Below are positions 9,747 to 17,334 of a stretch of 64,000 bases of DNA, in pieces; position 1 is the stretch's first letter; every line of letters starts with the position of its first letter. Below the pieces are notes generated by a model. That model searched no databases. It worked only from the letters and a program-made list of their open reading frames with translations, and was not told the DNA's origin. Made by a program: the position numbers and the translations under genes. The DNA comes from Variovorax boronicumulans (GTDB taxonomy: Bacteria > Pseudomonadota > Gammaproteobacteria > Burkholderiales > Burkholderiaceae_C), in NCBI RefSeq assembly GCF_019352895.1, contig NZ_JAAAFX010000014.1, positions 186,001 through 250,000 of the forward strand. The letters are read 5' to 3'.

Positions 9747-10367
9747 TCAGCGGGCCTGGGGCGCCGTCTCGGGCGTTGCGGGCTGGAGGCCCGCGCGCTC
9801 GCGCAGCACTTCGGCCAGTTCCTCTTCGGCCGATTTCTCGCCCACCTTGAGCGTCGGGTCCGGCCCGTCGCCGCGCAGGAACGCGACGCGTTTGATCAGT
9901 TCCGACCAGCCCTGCAGCAGCAGCAGCGTGAAGCCCACCGGCAGCGCCAGCCAGACCGGCCAGCGGATCAGGCCGCCCGAGTTGCCGGACATCTCGCCCG
10001 ACTGGTACTGCGAGATCAGCATGGGCACGGTGTAGTACAGCACCACCAGGCACAGCGGCGTGAGGAACAGCGCGAATCCGAGGATGTCGATCCACATCTG
10101 CGTGCGTTTCGACAGCCGGCTGTTGAGCACGTCGATGCGCACGTGTTCGCGGTTGAGCAGGGTGAAGCCCGCCGCGATCAGGAAGGACCAGGCGAACAGG
10201 TACCACTGGACTTCGAGGTAGGCGTTCGAACTGGTGTTGAACACCTTGCGGACGATCGCGTTGAGCGTACTGATGGCGGTGGACGCCAGAATGATCCAGA
10301 TCGCGTACTTGCCCACTTGGGCATTGAGCCAGTCGATGGCTCTCGACAACTTCATCAGGCCTTGCAT
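9747..10367 (-). CDS. dctQ: TRAP transporter small permease subunit (DctQ family)
   Basis: Small four-helix membrane subunit that pairs with DctM; 206 residues. Visible family features: the N-terminal helix IDWLNAQVGKYAIWIILAST, the EVQWYLFAWSFLIAAGFTL stretch and NREHVRIDVLNSRLS. A cytoplasmic acidic tail (KSAEEELAEVLRERAGLQP) ends the protein. The start at 10367 is preceded by GGAG on the minus strand with 5-base spacing; MKLSRA, four codons in, is an alternative. First gene of the dctQM operon. Confidence 0.92.
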   Translation of the reverse strand: MQGLMKLSRAIDWLNAQVGKYAIWIILASTAISTLNAIVRKVFNTSSNAYLEVQWYLFAWSFLIAAGFTLLNREHVRIDVLNSRLSKRTQMWIDILGFALFLTPLCLVVLYYTVPMLISQYQSGEMSGNSGGLIRWPVWLALPVGFTLLLLQGWSELIKRVAFLRGDGPDPTLKVGEKSAEEELAEVLRERAGLQPATPETAPQAR

Positions 10368-10534
10368 AGTCGCTCCATGTTTTGGACGTGCTTGATACGA
10401 ACACACCCGGCACACCGGCGTTGTGTGCCGGCGGGTCGGGTGCAGTGGGGCGGATTCTATGGGGGCATGACGCATTGCCAATGCGGCGTTTGCCCGTAGT
10501 CGGTCGACGAAAGATGCACCGCGATAATCCGTGC

Positions 10535-11815
10535 ATGCCTGCCCTCCCTGGTCCTGCATCGCGGCCCACGCATGCGACGCCGAAGACGATCGACTCGCCC
10601 GACATGCGGCGCGCCGGCCGCGAGCTGCTGTCGCTGGCCCTGATCGACGCGCGCAACCACACACTGCACCTGCTGTCGCTGTGCGAGCAGGCGCTGGGCG
10701 CCGGTGCCGCGCTGGTCCAGGCGCAGGAGGGCGTGGTCCCGCCGTTCTGGCTGGCTGGCCACGTCGCCTGGTTCTCGGAATGGTGGATCGCGCGCAACAC
10801 GCAGCGCGCCTTCGGCCTGGACTGCCCCGCACGCCCGACCCGGCTGGCCTCGATCGAACCGCGGGCCGACGACTGGTGGAGCGGGCCGCCCGGTGCCAGC
10901 GCCGAACTGCCCGATGCCGAGGCCACGCGCGCCTACCTGCTCGAGACGCTGGAATGCACGCTCGACCTGCTCGCGCGTGCGGCCGAGACCGACGCCGGCC
11001 TCTATTTCTACCGCTTGGCGCTGTTGCACGAAGACCTGCGTGGCGAGCAGTTGATCGTGATGGCCCAGAGTCTGGGCCTGCCGCTGGACATCGCCCTGGC
11101 GCCAGCGGCCGCGCCACGCGAAGCGCTGCTGCTGCCGGCCACGCATTGGACGCTGGGCCAGCCCCCCGACGGCCCCGGTTTTGCGCTGTCCCAGGAGACC
11201 GGCACCGCGCGTGTCTCAGTGCCCGAGTTCGAGATCGATGCCCAGCCGGTGAGCTGGCAGCAGTTTGCCGAGTTCGTCGACGACGGCGGCTACGACCGAC
11301 AGGACCTCTGGCAGCCCGGAGGCTGGCAATGGCTGGCGCAGCAGGACGAAGGGCGCCGCGCGCCGCGCCATGTGGAGCAGATCGGTGCTGGCCCGCGGGG
11401 CGCCGGCAGTGCGGTGCTGCAGCGCCGCTTCGGCCGCATGGTGCAGGCCGGGGGGCACCACGCCGCGGTGCACCTGAGCTGGTGGGAAGCCGACGCGTGG
11501 GCGCGCTGGGCCGGGCGCCGCGTCGCCACCGAGGTCGAATGGGAGATCGCGGCCCACGCGGGCGCGCACCGCGGTTTCGGCTGGGGCGGGGTGCACGAGT
11601 GGACCGCGGGCACGCTGCAGGCCTGGCCGGGCTGGCGCGCCGACCCGTGGAGCCTCGGCACCGATTTCGATCCGGCGCCGGTCTTCGGCACGGCGCGCGT
11701 GCTGCGGGGGGCATCCTTCGCGACCCGCGCGCGCATGCGCTCGCCGCAGTGGCGCGGCTTCGCGCTGCCGGCGCGCGACGACGGCTTCTTCGGCTTCCGC
11801 AGCTGCAGCATCTGA
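10535..11815 (+). CDS. EgtB/SenA-like SUMF-domain nonheme iron enzyme with altered iron ligand
   Basis: About 426 residues. An N-terminal DinB-like four-helix part (MRRAGRELLSLALIDARNHT...) is followed by a formylglycine-generating-enzyme (SUMF) domain (VPEFEIDAQPVSWQQFAEFV, VHLSWWEADAWARWAGRRVA, closing FFGFRSCSI). This architecture is that of EgtB, OvoA and SenA, which join cysteine-type sulfur or selenosugar selenium to hercynine using Fe(II). The first ligand histidine is present (H76 in GHVAWF), but the usual HX3HXE reads HEDLRGE, with Arg169 where the second histidine should be. No egtD, senB or selD-like gene lies nearby. The general fold is sure; ergothioneine or selenoneine function is inference. 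The start at 10535 is the first ATG after the divergent promoter; MRRAGREL at 10604 is an alternative. Confidence 0.75.
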   Translation: MPALPGPASRPTHATPKTIDSPDMRRAGRELLSLALIDARNHTLHLLSLCEQALGAGAALVQAQEGVVPPFWLAGHVAWFSEWWIARNTQRAFGLDCPARPTRLASIEPRADDWWSGPPGASAELPDAEATRAYLLETLECTLDLLARAAETDAGLYFYRLALLHEDLRGEQLIVMAQSLGLPLDIALAPAAAPREALLLPATHWTLGQPPDGPGFALSQETGTARVSVPEFEIDAQPVSWQQFAEFVDDGGYDRQDLWQPGGWQWLAQQDEGRRAPRHVEQIGAGPRGAGSAVLQRRFGRMVQAGGHHAAVHLSWWEADAWARWAGRRVATEVEWEIAAHAGAHRGFGWGGVHEWTAGTLQAWPGWRADPWSLGTDFDPAPVFGTARVLRGASFATRARMRSPQWRGFALPARDDGFFGFRSCSI

Positions 11816-11850
11816 GCCGGCCGCGCGGCCGGCATGACCCGCGAGGTCAT
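11816..11850. repeat. Two back-to-back perfect hairpins after the EgtB-like gene
   Basis: GCCGGCCGCGCGGCCGGC (11816-11833) is a perfect 18-base palindrome starting one base after the stop codon. It is followed at once by ATGACC-CGCGA-GGTCAT (11834-11850), a perfect 6-bp stem. There is no T-tract, so it may be a weak terminator or RNA-stability element. Confidence 0.6.
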
Positions 11851-11924
11851 CGACGGCGCGCGCGCCGCGCGAGATCCTTGATGCACCCCGCGCTGTTGCG
11901 GGTCGCAAGAACCAAAGGAATCGC

Positions 11925-12302
11925 ATGAACACCGCCGCCCTCGATGCCACCGGCATCGCCGACGATTACATCGCCGTCTGGAACGAAACCGACCCGGCGC
12001 GCCGCCGCCGCCTGCTCGAAGCCGGCTGGCAGCCCGATGCCAGCTATGTCGACCCGATGGCGCAGGCCCGCGGGCTCGATGCGATCGATGCGCTGGTCGG
12101 CGCGGTGCAGCAGCGCTACCCCGGCTTCCGCTTCCACCTCAAGGGCCAGGCCGATGCGCATGGCGACAACCTGCGCTTCGCCTGGACGCTGGGGCCCGCG
12201 GGCGCCGAGGACCTGATCGAGGGCTCGGACTTCGCGCAACTCGACCGCGGCAAGCTGCGCGCCGTGACCGGCTTCCTGGACAAGGTGCCGGCCGGCGCCT
12301 GA
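11925..12302 (+). CDS. SnoaL-like / NTF2-like small protein
   Basis: 125-residue soluble protein of the cystatin-like NTF2 fold: IADDYIAVWNETDPARRRRLLEAGW, then YVDPMAQARGLDAIDALV, and the closing strand FRFHLKGQADAHGDNLRFAWTL. This pattern is typical of SnoaL-like polyketide-cyclase-family proteins of unknown role in proteobacteria. A purine-rich AAAGGAA sits 6 bases before the ATG. It ends 5 bases from the converging modC stop. Substrate and function are unknown. Confidence 0.75.
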   Translation: MNTAALDATGIADDYIAVWNETDPARRRRLLEAGWQPDASYVDPMAQARGLDAIDALVGAVQQRYPGFRFHLKGQADAHGDNLRFAWTLGPAGAEDLIEGSDFAQLDRGKLRAVTGFLDKVPAGA

Positions 12303-12307
12303 GGCCG

Positions 12308-13000
12308 CTAGGGGGCGGTGGCTGCCGGCCCCGCGTGCCCGACGCGGCCTTCGTCCAGCGTCACCACCGACTGCGCCAGCGCCTCGACGTCGCTCGGGTC
12401 GTGGGTGACCAGCAGCGTGGGCACCTGCACGCGCTCGAGCATCTCGGCCAGTTCGGCGCGCAGCCGGACCCGCAGCACCGTGTCGAGTGCCGAGAGCGGT
12501 TCGTCGAGCAGCAGCACGCGCGGCTGCGGTGCCAGCGCGCGGGCCAGGGCCACGCGCTGGCGCTGGCCGCCCGACAGGTAGCGCGGCCAAGCCGTGCGCA
12601 AGGTGCCCAGGTCGAACTGGCGCACCAGCGCGTCGATGCGCGCGCGCTGGGCCTCGTCGGGGCGCTGGCCCAGGCGGCAGAGGCCGAAGGCCAGGTTCTG
12701 CTCGACCGTCATGTGGGGGAACAGTGCGTAGTCCTGGAACACCAGGCCCACGCCGCGCGCGCGGGCCGGCAGGTCGATGCCCTGCGCGCTGTCGAGCAGC
12801 GCCTCGCCCGCCACCCGCACATGGCCGCGCGCATGCGGCGCCAGGCCCGCGATCGCCATCAGCACCGTCGACTTGCCCGAGCCCGAGGCGCCGATCAGCG
12901 CGGTGCGCAGCGTCGTGGACGTGAAGCGCGCGTCGAGCGCGAAGCGCCGCCCGGGCGATTCCAGCAGGGTCTGCACATGGATGTCGAGCACCGGGATCAT
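12308..13000 (-). CDS. modC: Molybdate ABC transporter ATP-binding protein, short form
   Basis: ATPase of the ModABC molybdate importer. The 230 residues carry Walker A GASGSGKST, Q-loop VFQDYALFPHMTVEQNL, signature LSGGQRQRVALARAL, Walker B VLLLDEPLSALD and the H-loop VTHDPSDVEALA. It is much shorter than enterobacterial ModC (~350) because the C-terminal TOBE/MOP regulatory domain is missing. Start at MIPVLDIHV (13000); the longer upstream frame is not protein-like. It starts 5 bases after the modB stop. The family also includes sulfate ATPases, but the partners settle the role. Confidence 0.9.
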   Translation of the reverse strand: MIPVLDIHVQTLLESPGRRFALDARFTSTTLRTALIGASGSGKSTVLMAIAGLAPHARGHVRVAGEALLDSAQGIDLPARARGVGLVFQDYALFPHMTVEQNLAFGLCRLGQRPDEAQRARIDALVRQFDLGTLRTAWPRYLSGGQRQRVALARALAPQPRVLLLDEPLSALDTVLRVRLRAELAEMLERVQVPTLLVTHDPSDVEALAQSVVTLDEGRVGHAGPAATAP

Positions 13001-13005
13001 GGTCG

Positions 13006-13659
13006 TCAATGCTTGGCCTGCAGCATGCGGCCCGACACCACCAGCACCACCACGCACACCACCGAGATCACCAGCGTGAGCCACAGCGCCTGGGCGTCGT
13101 TGCCGGCTTGCACGGCGTCGTAGATGGCGATCGACAGCGTCTGCGTCTTGCCGGGCAGGTTGCCGGCGATCATCAGCGTGGCCCCGAACTCGCCCATGGC
13201 GCGCGCGAAGGCCAGCATCAGGCCGGCCGTGATGCCGCGCACCGCGAGCGGCAGCGCCACGCGCGCGAAGATCTCGAACTCACCTGCGCCCAGCGTGCGC
13301 GCGGCATGCAGGAAGCGGCTGTCGACGTCCTCGAAGGCGGCGCGCGCGGCCTTGTAGATGAGCGGCAGCGAGACCAGCGAGGCGGCGATCACCGCGCCCT
13401 GCCAGGTGAACATCAGGTTGATGCCGAACCAGCGGTCGAGGTACTGGCCCAGCACGCCGTTGCGGCCGATCACGACGATCAGGTAGTAGCCGAGCACCGT
13501 GGGCGGCAGGACCATCGGCAGCATCAACAGCGCGTCGACGAAGTTCTTGCCGGCGAACTGGCGCCGCGCCATCCACCAGCCCAGCGCGATGCCCATCGCC
13601 CCTGCGAGCAGCGTGGCCAGCAGGGCGATCTTGAGCGTGAGCCAGAGGGGGGCGAGCAA
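13006..13659 (-). CDS. modB: Molybdate ABC transporter permease
   Basis: 217-residue inner-membrane permease of the molybdate importer, with about five to six hydrophobic helices and the ModB/CysT signatures LPPTVLGYYLIVVIGRNG and ARTLGAGEFEIFARVALPLAVRGI, the latter being the EAA coupling loop. The next block, FARAMGEFGATLMIAGN, is highly characteristic of ModB. It follows modA by 3 bases and precedes modC by 5, giving the usual modABC order. Confidence 0.95.
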   Translation of the reverse strand: MLAPLWLTLKIALLATLLAGAMGIALGWWMARRQFAGKNFVDALLMLPMVLPPTVLGYYLIVVIGRNGVLGQYLDRWFGINLMFTWQGAVIAASLVSLPLIYKAARAAFEDVDSRFLHAARTLGAGEFEIFARVALPLAVRGITAGLMLAFARAMGEFGATLMIAGNLPGKTQTLSIAIYDAVQAGNDAQALWLTLVISVVCVVVLVVSGRMLQAKH

Positions 13660-13662
13660 GGA

Positions 13663-14427
13663 TCAGGGCTTGGAGAAACCGAAGCCGTCGAGGATCTGCT
13701 GGCCCGGCGCGCTGCGCACGAAGGCGATGAAGTCCTTGCCGCCGGCCGCGTTCTTGCTCGTGGCGATCTGCGCGATCGGGTAGCTCACGGGCGTGGTGGT
13801 GGGCACGGTCAGCGCGATGCGCGTCTTGTCGCGTTCGATCAGCGCGTCGGTGCGGTAGACGAAGCCGGCATCGACCTCGGCGCGCGCGACGTAGTTGAGC
13901 ACCTGGCGCACGCTCTCGCCGTAGATCCACTTGGGTTCCAGCGCGGCCGTGAGGCCGGCTTCCTGCACCGAGGCCATGGTGTAGCGGCCCACGGGCACCG
14001 ACGACGGCGTGCCGGTCGAGATGCGCTTGTATGCGGCATCGCCCAGGTCGGACAGCTTGGCGGGCGAGGCCGCGGCGCTGGCGGGCACGATCAGCACCAG
14101 CGTGTTGCGCGCGAAGTCGGCGCGCGTGCCCTCGGCCAGCAGGTTGGCCTTGGCGGCACGGTCCATGGTTTCCTGGTCGGCCGAGGCGAAGACGTCGACC
14201 GGCGCGCCCTGCTGGATCTGTGCCAGCAGCGGGCCCGAGGCCGCGAAGTTGAAGGTCACCTTGGCGCCCGGGTGTGCCTTCTCGTAGGCCTGGCCGACGG
14301 CCTGGAAGGCATTGGTCAGGCTGGCCGCGGCGGACACCACCAACTCCTGCGCATGCAGCGCGACGCTGCCCAGCGAAAAAACAGCCAGCAGGGTGGCTTT
14401 GTGCAGCCAGCGGGGAGTCGTGTTCAT
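13663..14427 (-). CDS. modA: Molybdate-binding periplasmic protein
   Basis: 254-residue secreted receptor for molybdate (possibly tungstate). Signal peptide MNTTPRWLHKATLLAVFSLG...LHA-QE, then LVVSAAASLTNAFQAVGQAY, the canonical ModA N-terminus whose Ser residues bind the oxyanion. FNFAASGPLLAQIQQGAPVDVFASAD is the second ligand loop (quoted from a continuous stretch in shorter pieces: FNFAASGPL, QGAPVDVFASAD). Heads the modABC operon; an almost ideal ModE-type palindrome lies 15 bases upstream of its start. Confidence 0.95.
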   Translation of the reverse strand: MNTTPRWLHKATLLAVFSLGSVALHAQELVVSAAASLTNAFQAVGQAYEKAHPGAKVTFNFAASGPLLAQIQQGAPVDVFASADQETMDRAAKANLLAEGTRADFARNTLVLIVPASAAASPAKLSDLGDAAYKRISTGTPSSVPVGRYTMASVQEAGLTAALEPKWIYGESVRQVLNYVARAEVDAGFVYRTDALIERDKTRIALTVPTTTPVSYPIAQIATSKNAAGGKDFIAFVRSAPGQQILDGFGFSKP

Positions 14428-14441
14428 CTCGCGTCCTTCGG

Positions 14442-14468
14442 TTCGCTATTCAAATTGGGAATAGCGAA
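14442..14468. promoter_or_regulatory. Candidate ModE operator upstream of modA
   Basis: TTCGCTATTC-N7-GAATAGCGAA, a perfect 10-bp inverted repeat (14442-14451 and 14459-14468). The half-site core CGCTAT...ATAGCG resembles the known ModE half-site (CGCTATAT / ATATAACG type), with 11 bases between the cores. It lies directly upstream of modA, where molybdate-loaded ModE would repress. modE itself is 1.7 kb away. Confidence 0.75.
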
Positions 14469-14512
14469 ATCATAACAACGCATGCGCGTGCGGCGCCCCG
14501 GGGAAAGCCGCA

Positions 14513-14998
14513 TCAGGCCATGCGGTCGTCGGCGCGTATGGTCGGCAGCGCATCGAGGCGGTCGGCGAACCAGCCGATGCGCTCGGTGGCGCGCACGTCG
14601 AAGCGCGGCACGTAGGGTTTGATGTCGAGGACGGGTGTGCCGTCGAGCATGTCGTTGCCCGCGATGTGCAGGATGCGGCCCTCGACCTTTTGCAACTGCA
14701 CGATCGACAGCCCCAGCCGGTTCGGCCGCGCCGGCGCACGCGTGGCGAACACGCCGTGGGTGCGGTCGTCGAGAAAGGGCATGACCTCGAGCTTCTCGCT
14801 CGCACAGCGATGGAAGTGCGTGAACAGGACCAGGTACTCGAAGCCCTCGATGTCGCGCAGGCCGGCCGCGAATTCGGCGAAGACCTCGACCTGTGCCAGC
14901 TCCTGCGGTACGCCGGCCGACTGGATCGGCATGCCGGTGACCTCGGTGAAGCGGCTGTGCACGCGCGCGACCGGCCGGCAGACGACAGCGTCGTTCAT
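14513..14998 (-). CDS. TrmO-like (TsaA/YaeB family) tRNA methyltransferase domain protein
   Basis: 161 residues matching the TsaA/TrmO fold, which in E. coli N6-methylates threonylcarbamoyladenosine-37 of tRNA. Visible blocks: IQSAGVPQELAQVEVFAEFA, GLRDIEGFEYLVLFTHFHR, FATRAPARPNRLGLSIVQL and LDGTPVLDIKPYVPRFD, all hallmark motifs, including the RPNRLG box. It is shorter than E. coli TrmO (~235), consisting of the core domain only. Its start overlaps the nitroreductase stop by 4 bases. In archaea and some bacteria this domain is linked to molybdenum genes, so the true substrate may differ from tRNA. Confidence 0.8.
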   Translation of the reverse strand: MNDAVVCRPVARVHSRFTEVTGMPIQSAGVPQELAQVEVFAEFAAGLRDIEGFEYLVLFTHFHRCASEKLEVMPFLDDRTHGVFATRAPARPNRLGLSIVQLQKVEGRILHIAGNDMLDGTPVLDIKPYVPRFDVRATERIGWFADRLDALPTIRADDRMA

Positions 14999-16068
14999 CC
15001 GATCGCCTTGTCGCTGGCCGTGAAGGCAAGGGCCGCGGGCCGTGCGCCGCTGCGCGAGCCCTGCGCCGGCGCCGACCAGCAGGACCAGACGGCCTGCGAC
15101 AGCGGCCGGTCTACGGCCGGCGCGGGCTCGGCGATGGTGCCGATGCTGATGAAGCCGGCCAGGAATTCATGCGGTCCGAGGCCGAGGTCGGCGCAGATCT
15201 CGGCATCGAAGCAGCGGTCGCCGCTGAGCATGATCGCGCCGTAGCCCTGTGCATGTGCGGCGTTGAGCAGGTTGCCCAGCGCGGCACCGGCCGCCAGCCA
15301 CTGCTCGCGCAGTGGCACGCGCTTGCGCTGGCGCAGCGACACCACGAAGGCCAGCAGGCAGGGCGGGCGGGTGGCGTGTTCGCGCGCGCGCCGCAGGTCG
15401 CTCGCGGCCGCCATCGGATCGCGGCCGCGCTTTTCCCGCTCGAAGATGTCGGCCAGCGCTGCGCGCGATTCGGCCCGGAACTCGATCACGCGCCAGGGAT
15501 GCAGCCGGCCATGGTCGGGCGCCGTGAGGGCGGCCTGCAGCATCAGGTCCAAGGCTTCGGGCGTGGGCGCCGGCCCGGTCAGCCGGCGCGGCGACACCGA
15601 GCGCCGCGCCAGCAGCATCGGCAGCGAGGTGTGGGCGGGCGCCTTGGGGCCCAGCATCTCCACGTCGCCGAAGGCCAGGTGGCGCAAGGCACGGTCGGCC
15701 AGCGGGTGTGTGAGCAGCGCCCAGTAGGCGCCGGGCATGGCGGGCGAGCCGGCCGCGGCACTCCATTCGCGCAGCAGGTCGGCGCTGCCGCGGGCGCGGG
15801 CGAAACGCGCCAGGGCCGGTGCATGGTGCCGGTCGAGTGCGGCGTTCAGCGCCTCGGCCTCGGCGCCCGCGGTGGCGGCGCTGGCCACCGCCGCGGCGAT
15901 CACGGCTTCGTCGACCTCGCGCTGGGCGACGGCCCCGTGCGGCAGCAGCTCGCGCAGCGCCTCGACCGGCAGGCAGGTGCGCAGCACGGACGCATGCAGG
16001 TGGCGGCCCAGTCGCGAAAGGGAATGGCGCGGGGCGGCCGCTTCGGAGACGAGGGTTTCGGCACTCAC
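14995..16068 (-). CDS. Nitroreductase-family protein with an unrecognised N-terminal helical domain
   Basis: 357 residues, GTG start. The C-terminal ~200 residues (from about LLARRSVSPRRLTGPAPTPE) are an FMN-binding nitroreductase of the YdjA-like type: RRSV, APDHGRLHPWRVIEF, LREQWLAAGAALGNLLNAAH and GAIMLSGD. The first ~155 residues are Ala-rich, predicted helical, with the conserved-looking MPGAYWALLTHPLADRALRH; I do not recognise this domain. Nitroreductases are normally ~190-220 residues, so this is a fusion. It is co-transcribed with the trmO-like gene and preceded by a ModE-like box, which suggests a molybdenum-linked role; substrate unknown. Confidence 0.75.
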   Translation of the reverse strand: MSAETLVSEAAAPRHSLSRLGRHLHASVLRTCLPVEALRELLPHGAVAQREVDEAVIAAAVASAATAGAEAEALNAALDRHHAPALARFARARGSADLLREWSAAAGSPAMPGAYWALLTHPLADRALRHLAFGDVEMLGPKAPAHTSLPMLLARRSVSPRRLTGPAPTPEALDLMLQAALTAPDHGRLHPWRVIEFRAESRAALADIFEREKRGRDPMAAASDLRRAREHATRPPCLLAFVVSLRQRKRVPLREQWLAAGAALGNLLNAAHAQGYGAIMLSGDRCFDAEICADLGLGPHEFLAGFISIGTIAEPAPAVDRPLSQAVWSCWSAPAQGSRSGARPAALAFTASDKAIG

Positions 16069-16132
16069 GGTGGGGGTCCTTTCAAGGCGGGCGGCAAGGC
16101 CCGGCGACGTCCTGTCGAGGGCCTGCCGCGCG

Positions 16133-16155
16133 CGCTATTCCAAAAAAGGATAACG
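16133..16155. promoter_or_regulatory. Candidate second ModE operator between nitroreductase and modE
   Basis: CGCTAT-TCCAAAAAAGG-ATAACG at 16133-16155, an imperfect inverted repeat with CGCTAT / ATAACG cores separated by 11 bases, the same distance as at modA. It sits in the 127-base divergent region between the nitroreductase start (16068) and modE (16196), so it could control both directions, including modE autoregulation. Confidence 0.65.
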
Positions 16156-16195
16156 CAAGCGGCGCCGCGCCGTGCGGCATCGGGGGCATTGCACA

Positions 16196-17011
16196 ATGCC
16201 CCGCATGGCAAGCCCCCGACTCATCGACGCGCTCGGGCATGGCCCGAGCGACAAGCGCATCGACCTGCTGCGCGGTATCGCCCGCAGCGGCAGCATCTCG
16301 CAGGCCGCGCGTGATGCGGGCGTGAGCTACAAGGCGGCCTGGCAGGCCATCGACACCCTGACCAATCTCGCGGGCGTGCCGCTGGTCGAGCGGGCGGTAG
16401 GCGGTGCGGGCGGCGGCGGAGCGCTGCTCACGGCCCAGGGCGGCCATCTGCTCGAACTGGCCGAGGCCCTCGACACCGCGCGGCGCGAGGTGCATGCGCG
16501 CTGGGCCGCCGGTGGGGCCGATGCGGCGCCCCGTGTCGACGCCACCCTGTCGCGACTGGCTGTGCGCACCAGCATGCGCAACCAGCTGCCGGCTGTGATC
16601 GAGGCGCTGACGCCGACGGGACGCACCGTGCGCGCGGTGATGCGTGTCGGCGACGCGGATCGCGCACCCGATGCGACCGACAGCTGCCGCATCGCTGCAC
16701 GCATCACCCAGGAAAGTGCCGAACTGCTGGGACTGCATGAAGGTCTGTCGGTGCTCGTGCTGTGCAAGGCCACCGCGGTGCGCGTGTGCCGTGCCGACGC
16801 CGCGCCGGTCGGCCGGCGCAGCGCGGGCAACCGGCTGGACGGCGCCGTGACCGGTGTGCTGCGCGGCGCGGGGGGCGACGAGATCGCGGTGGCGATCGGC
16901 GCCGGGCTGCAACTGGTCGGCTTTGCGCCGCGCGACGTCGTACTGCGCACGCGGCAGCGCGTGGCCGTCGTGGTCGACGAGGCTGCGGTGGTGGTCGCGC
17001 TGCCGGGCTGA
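16196..17011 (+). CDS. modE: Molybdate-responsive transcriptional regulator ModE
   Basis: About 271 residues. The N-terminal LysR-like winged helix (DLLRGIARSGSISQAARDAG, VSYKAAWQAIDTLTNLAGVP, then ALLTAQGGHLLELAEAL) is typical of ModE. Two MOP/TOBE molybdate-binding repeats follow: one from RTSMRNQLPAVIEAL and one from SAGNRLDGAVTGVLRG. Molybdate-bound ModE dimers repress mod operons and can activate molybdoenzyme genes. Start at 16196 (MPRMASPRL) has a G-rich run about 10 bases upstream; 16205 is equally possible. Two matching palindromes at 14442 and 16133 are likely targets. Confidence 0.92.
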   Translation: MPRMASPRLIDALGHGPSDKRIDLLRGIARSGSISQAARDAGVSYKAAWQAIDTLTNLAGVPLVERAVGGAGGGGALLTAQGGHLLELAEALDTARREVHARWAAGGADAAPRVDATLSRLAVRTSMRNQLPAVIEALTPTGRTVRAVMRVGDADRAPDATDSCRIAARITQESAELLGLHEGLSVLVLCKATAVRVCRADAAPVGRRSAGNRLDGAVTGVLRGAGGDEIAVAIGAGLQLVGFAPRDVVLRTRQRVAVVVDEAAVVVALPG

Positions 17012-17334
17012 GCGGGCCGCCGCATTTCCCAGGCCGGCATCGCAAGCGGGTGCGCGCCGCGCACAGATCTTGTGCTGCAAGACGGCTGGTGCGCCGCGGC
17101 GCGCGCTCCTACCATTCGTGTCGTCACACCGCATCGGCCATGAAAGGCAGCCGCGCATGAAGCACCCCGGCATCCGCCGGATCACGGACTCTGCCGTCGC
17201 CTGACCATCCGATCCGGCCCAAGGGCGCAGGTCCATCTCGATTTCCAGAACGCCTCCTCCGGTGCGAGCCCGTCTCATCACCGGTGGCGTCGCGGCGTCC
17301 TCATTTTGTTTGCTGTCACACCAAAGGAAGAATC
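17012..17334. other. 323-base intergenic region with no recognised gene
   Basis: Between modE and the lipoprotein gene. Only very short frames occur and none looks like a protein. GGAAG at 17326-17330 is the ribosome-binding site of the next gene. No convincing promoter pair, riboswitch or repeat was recognised. Confidence 0.5.

Noticed and set aside
7716..10499. 927-codon plus-strand frame opposite dctM/dctQ
   Set aside because: His/Gln/Arg-rich antisense translation of the permease genes; no ribosome site or family signal.
6670..10926. 1418-codon open frame across dctP, dctM, dctQ and the EgtB-like gene
   Set aside because: It crosses four real genes on both strands and has no coherent domain; dctQ and dctM frames are in-family.
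17012..17334. Short frames such as 17157-17204 as a leader peptide
   Set aside because: Too short, no ribosome site and no conserved pattern to support expression.
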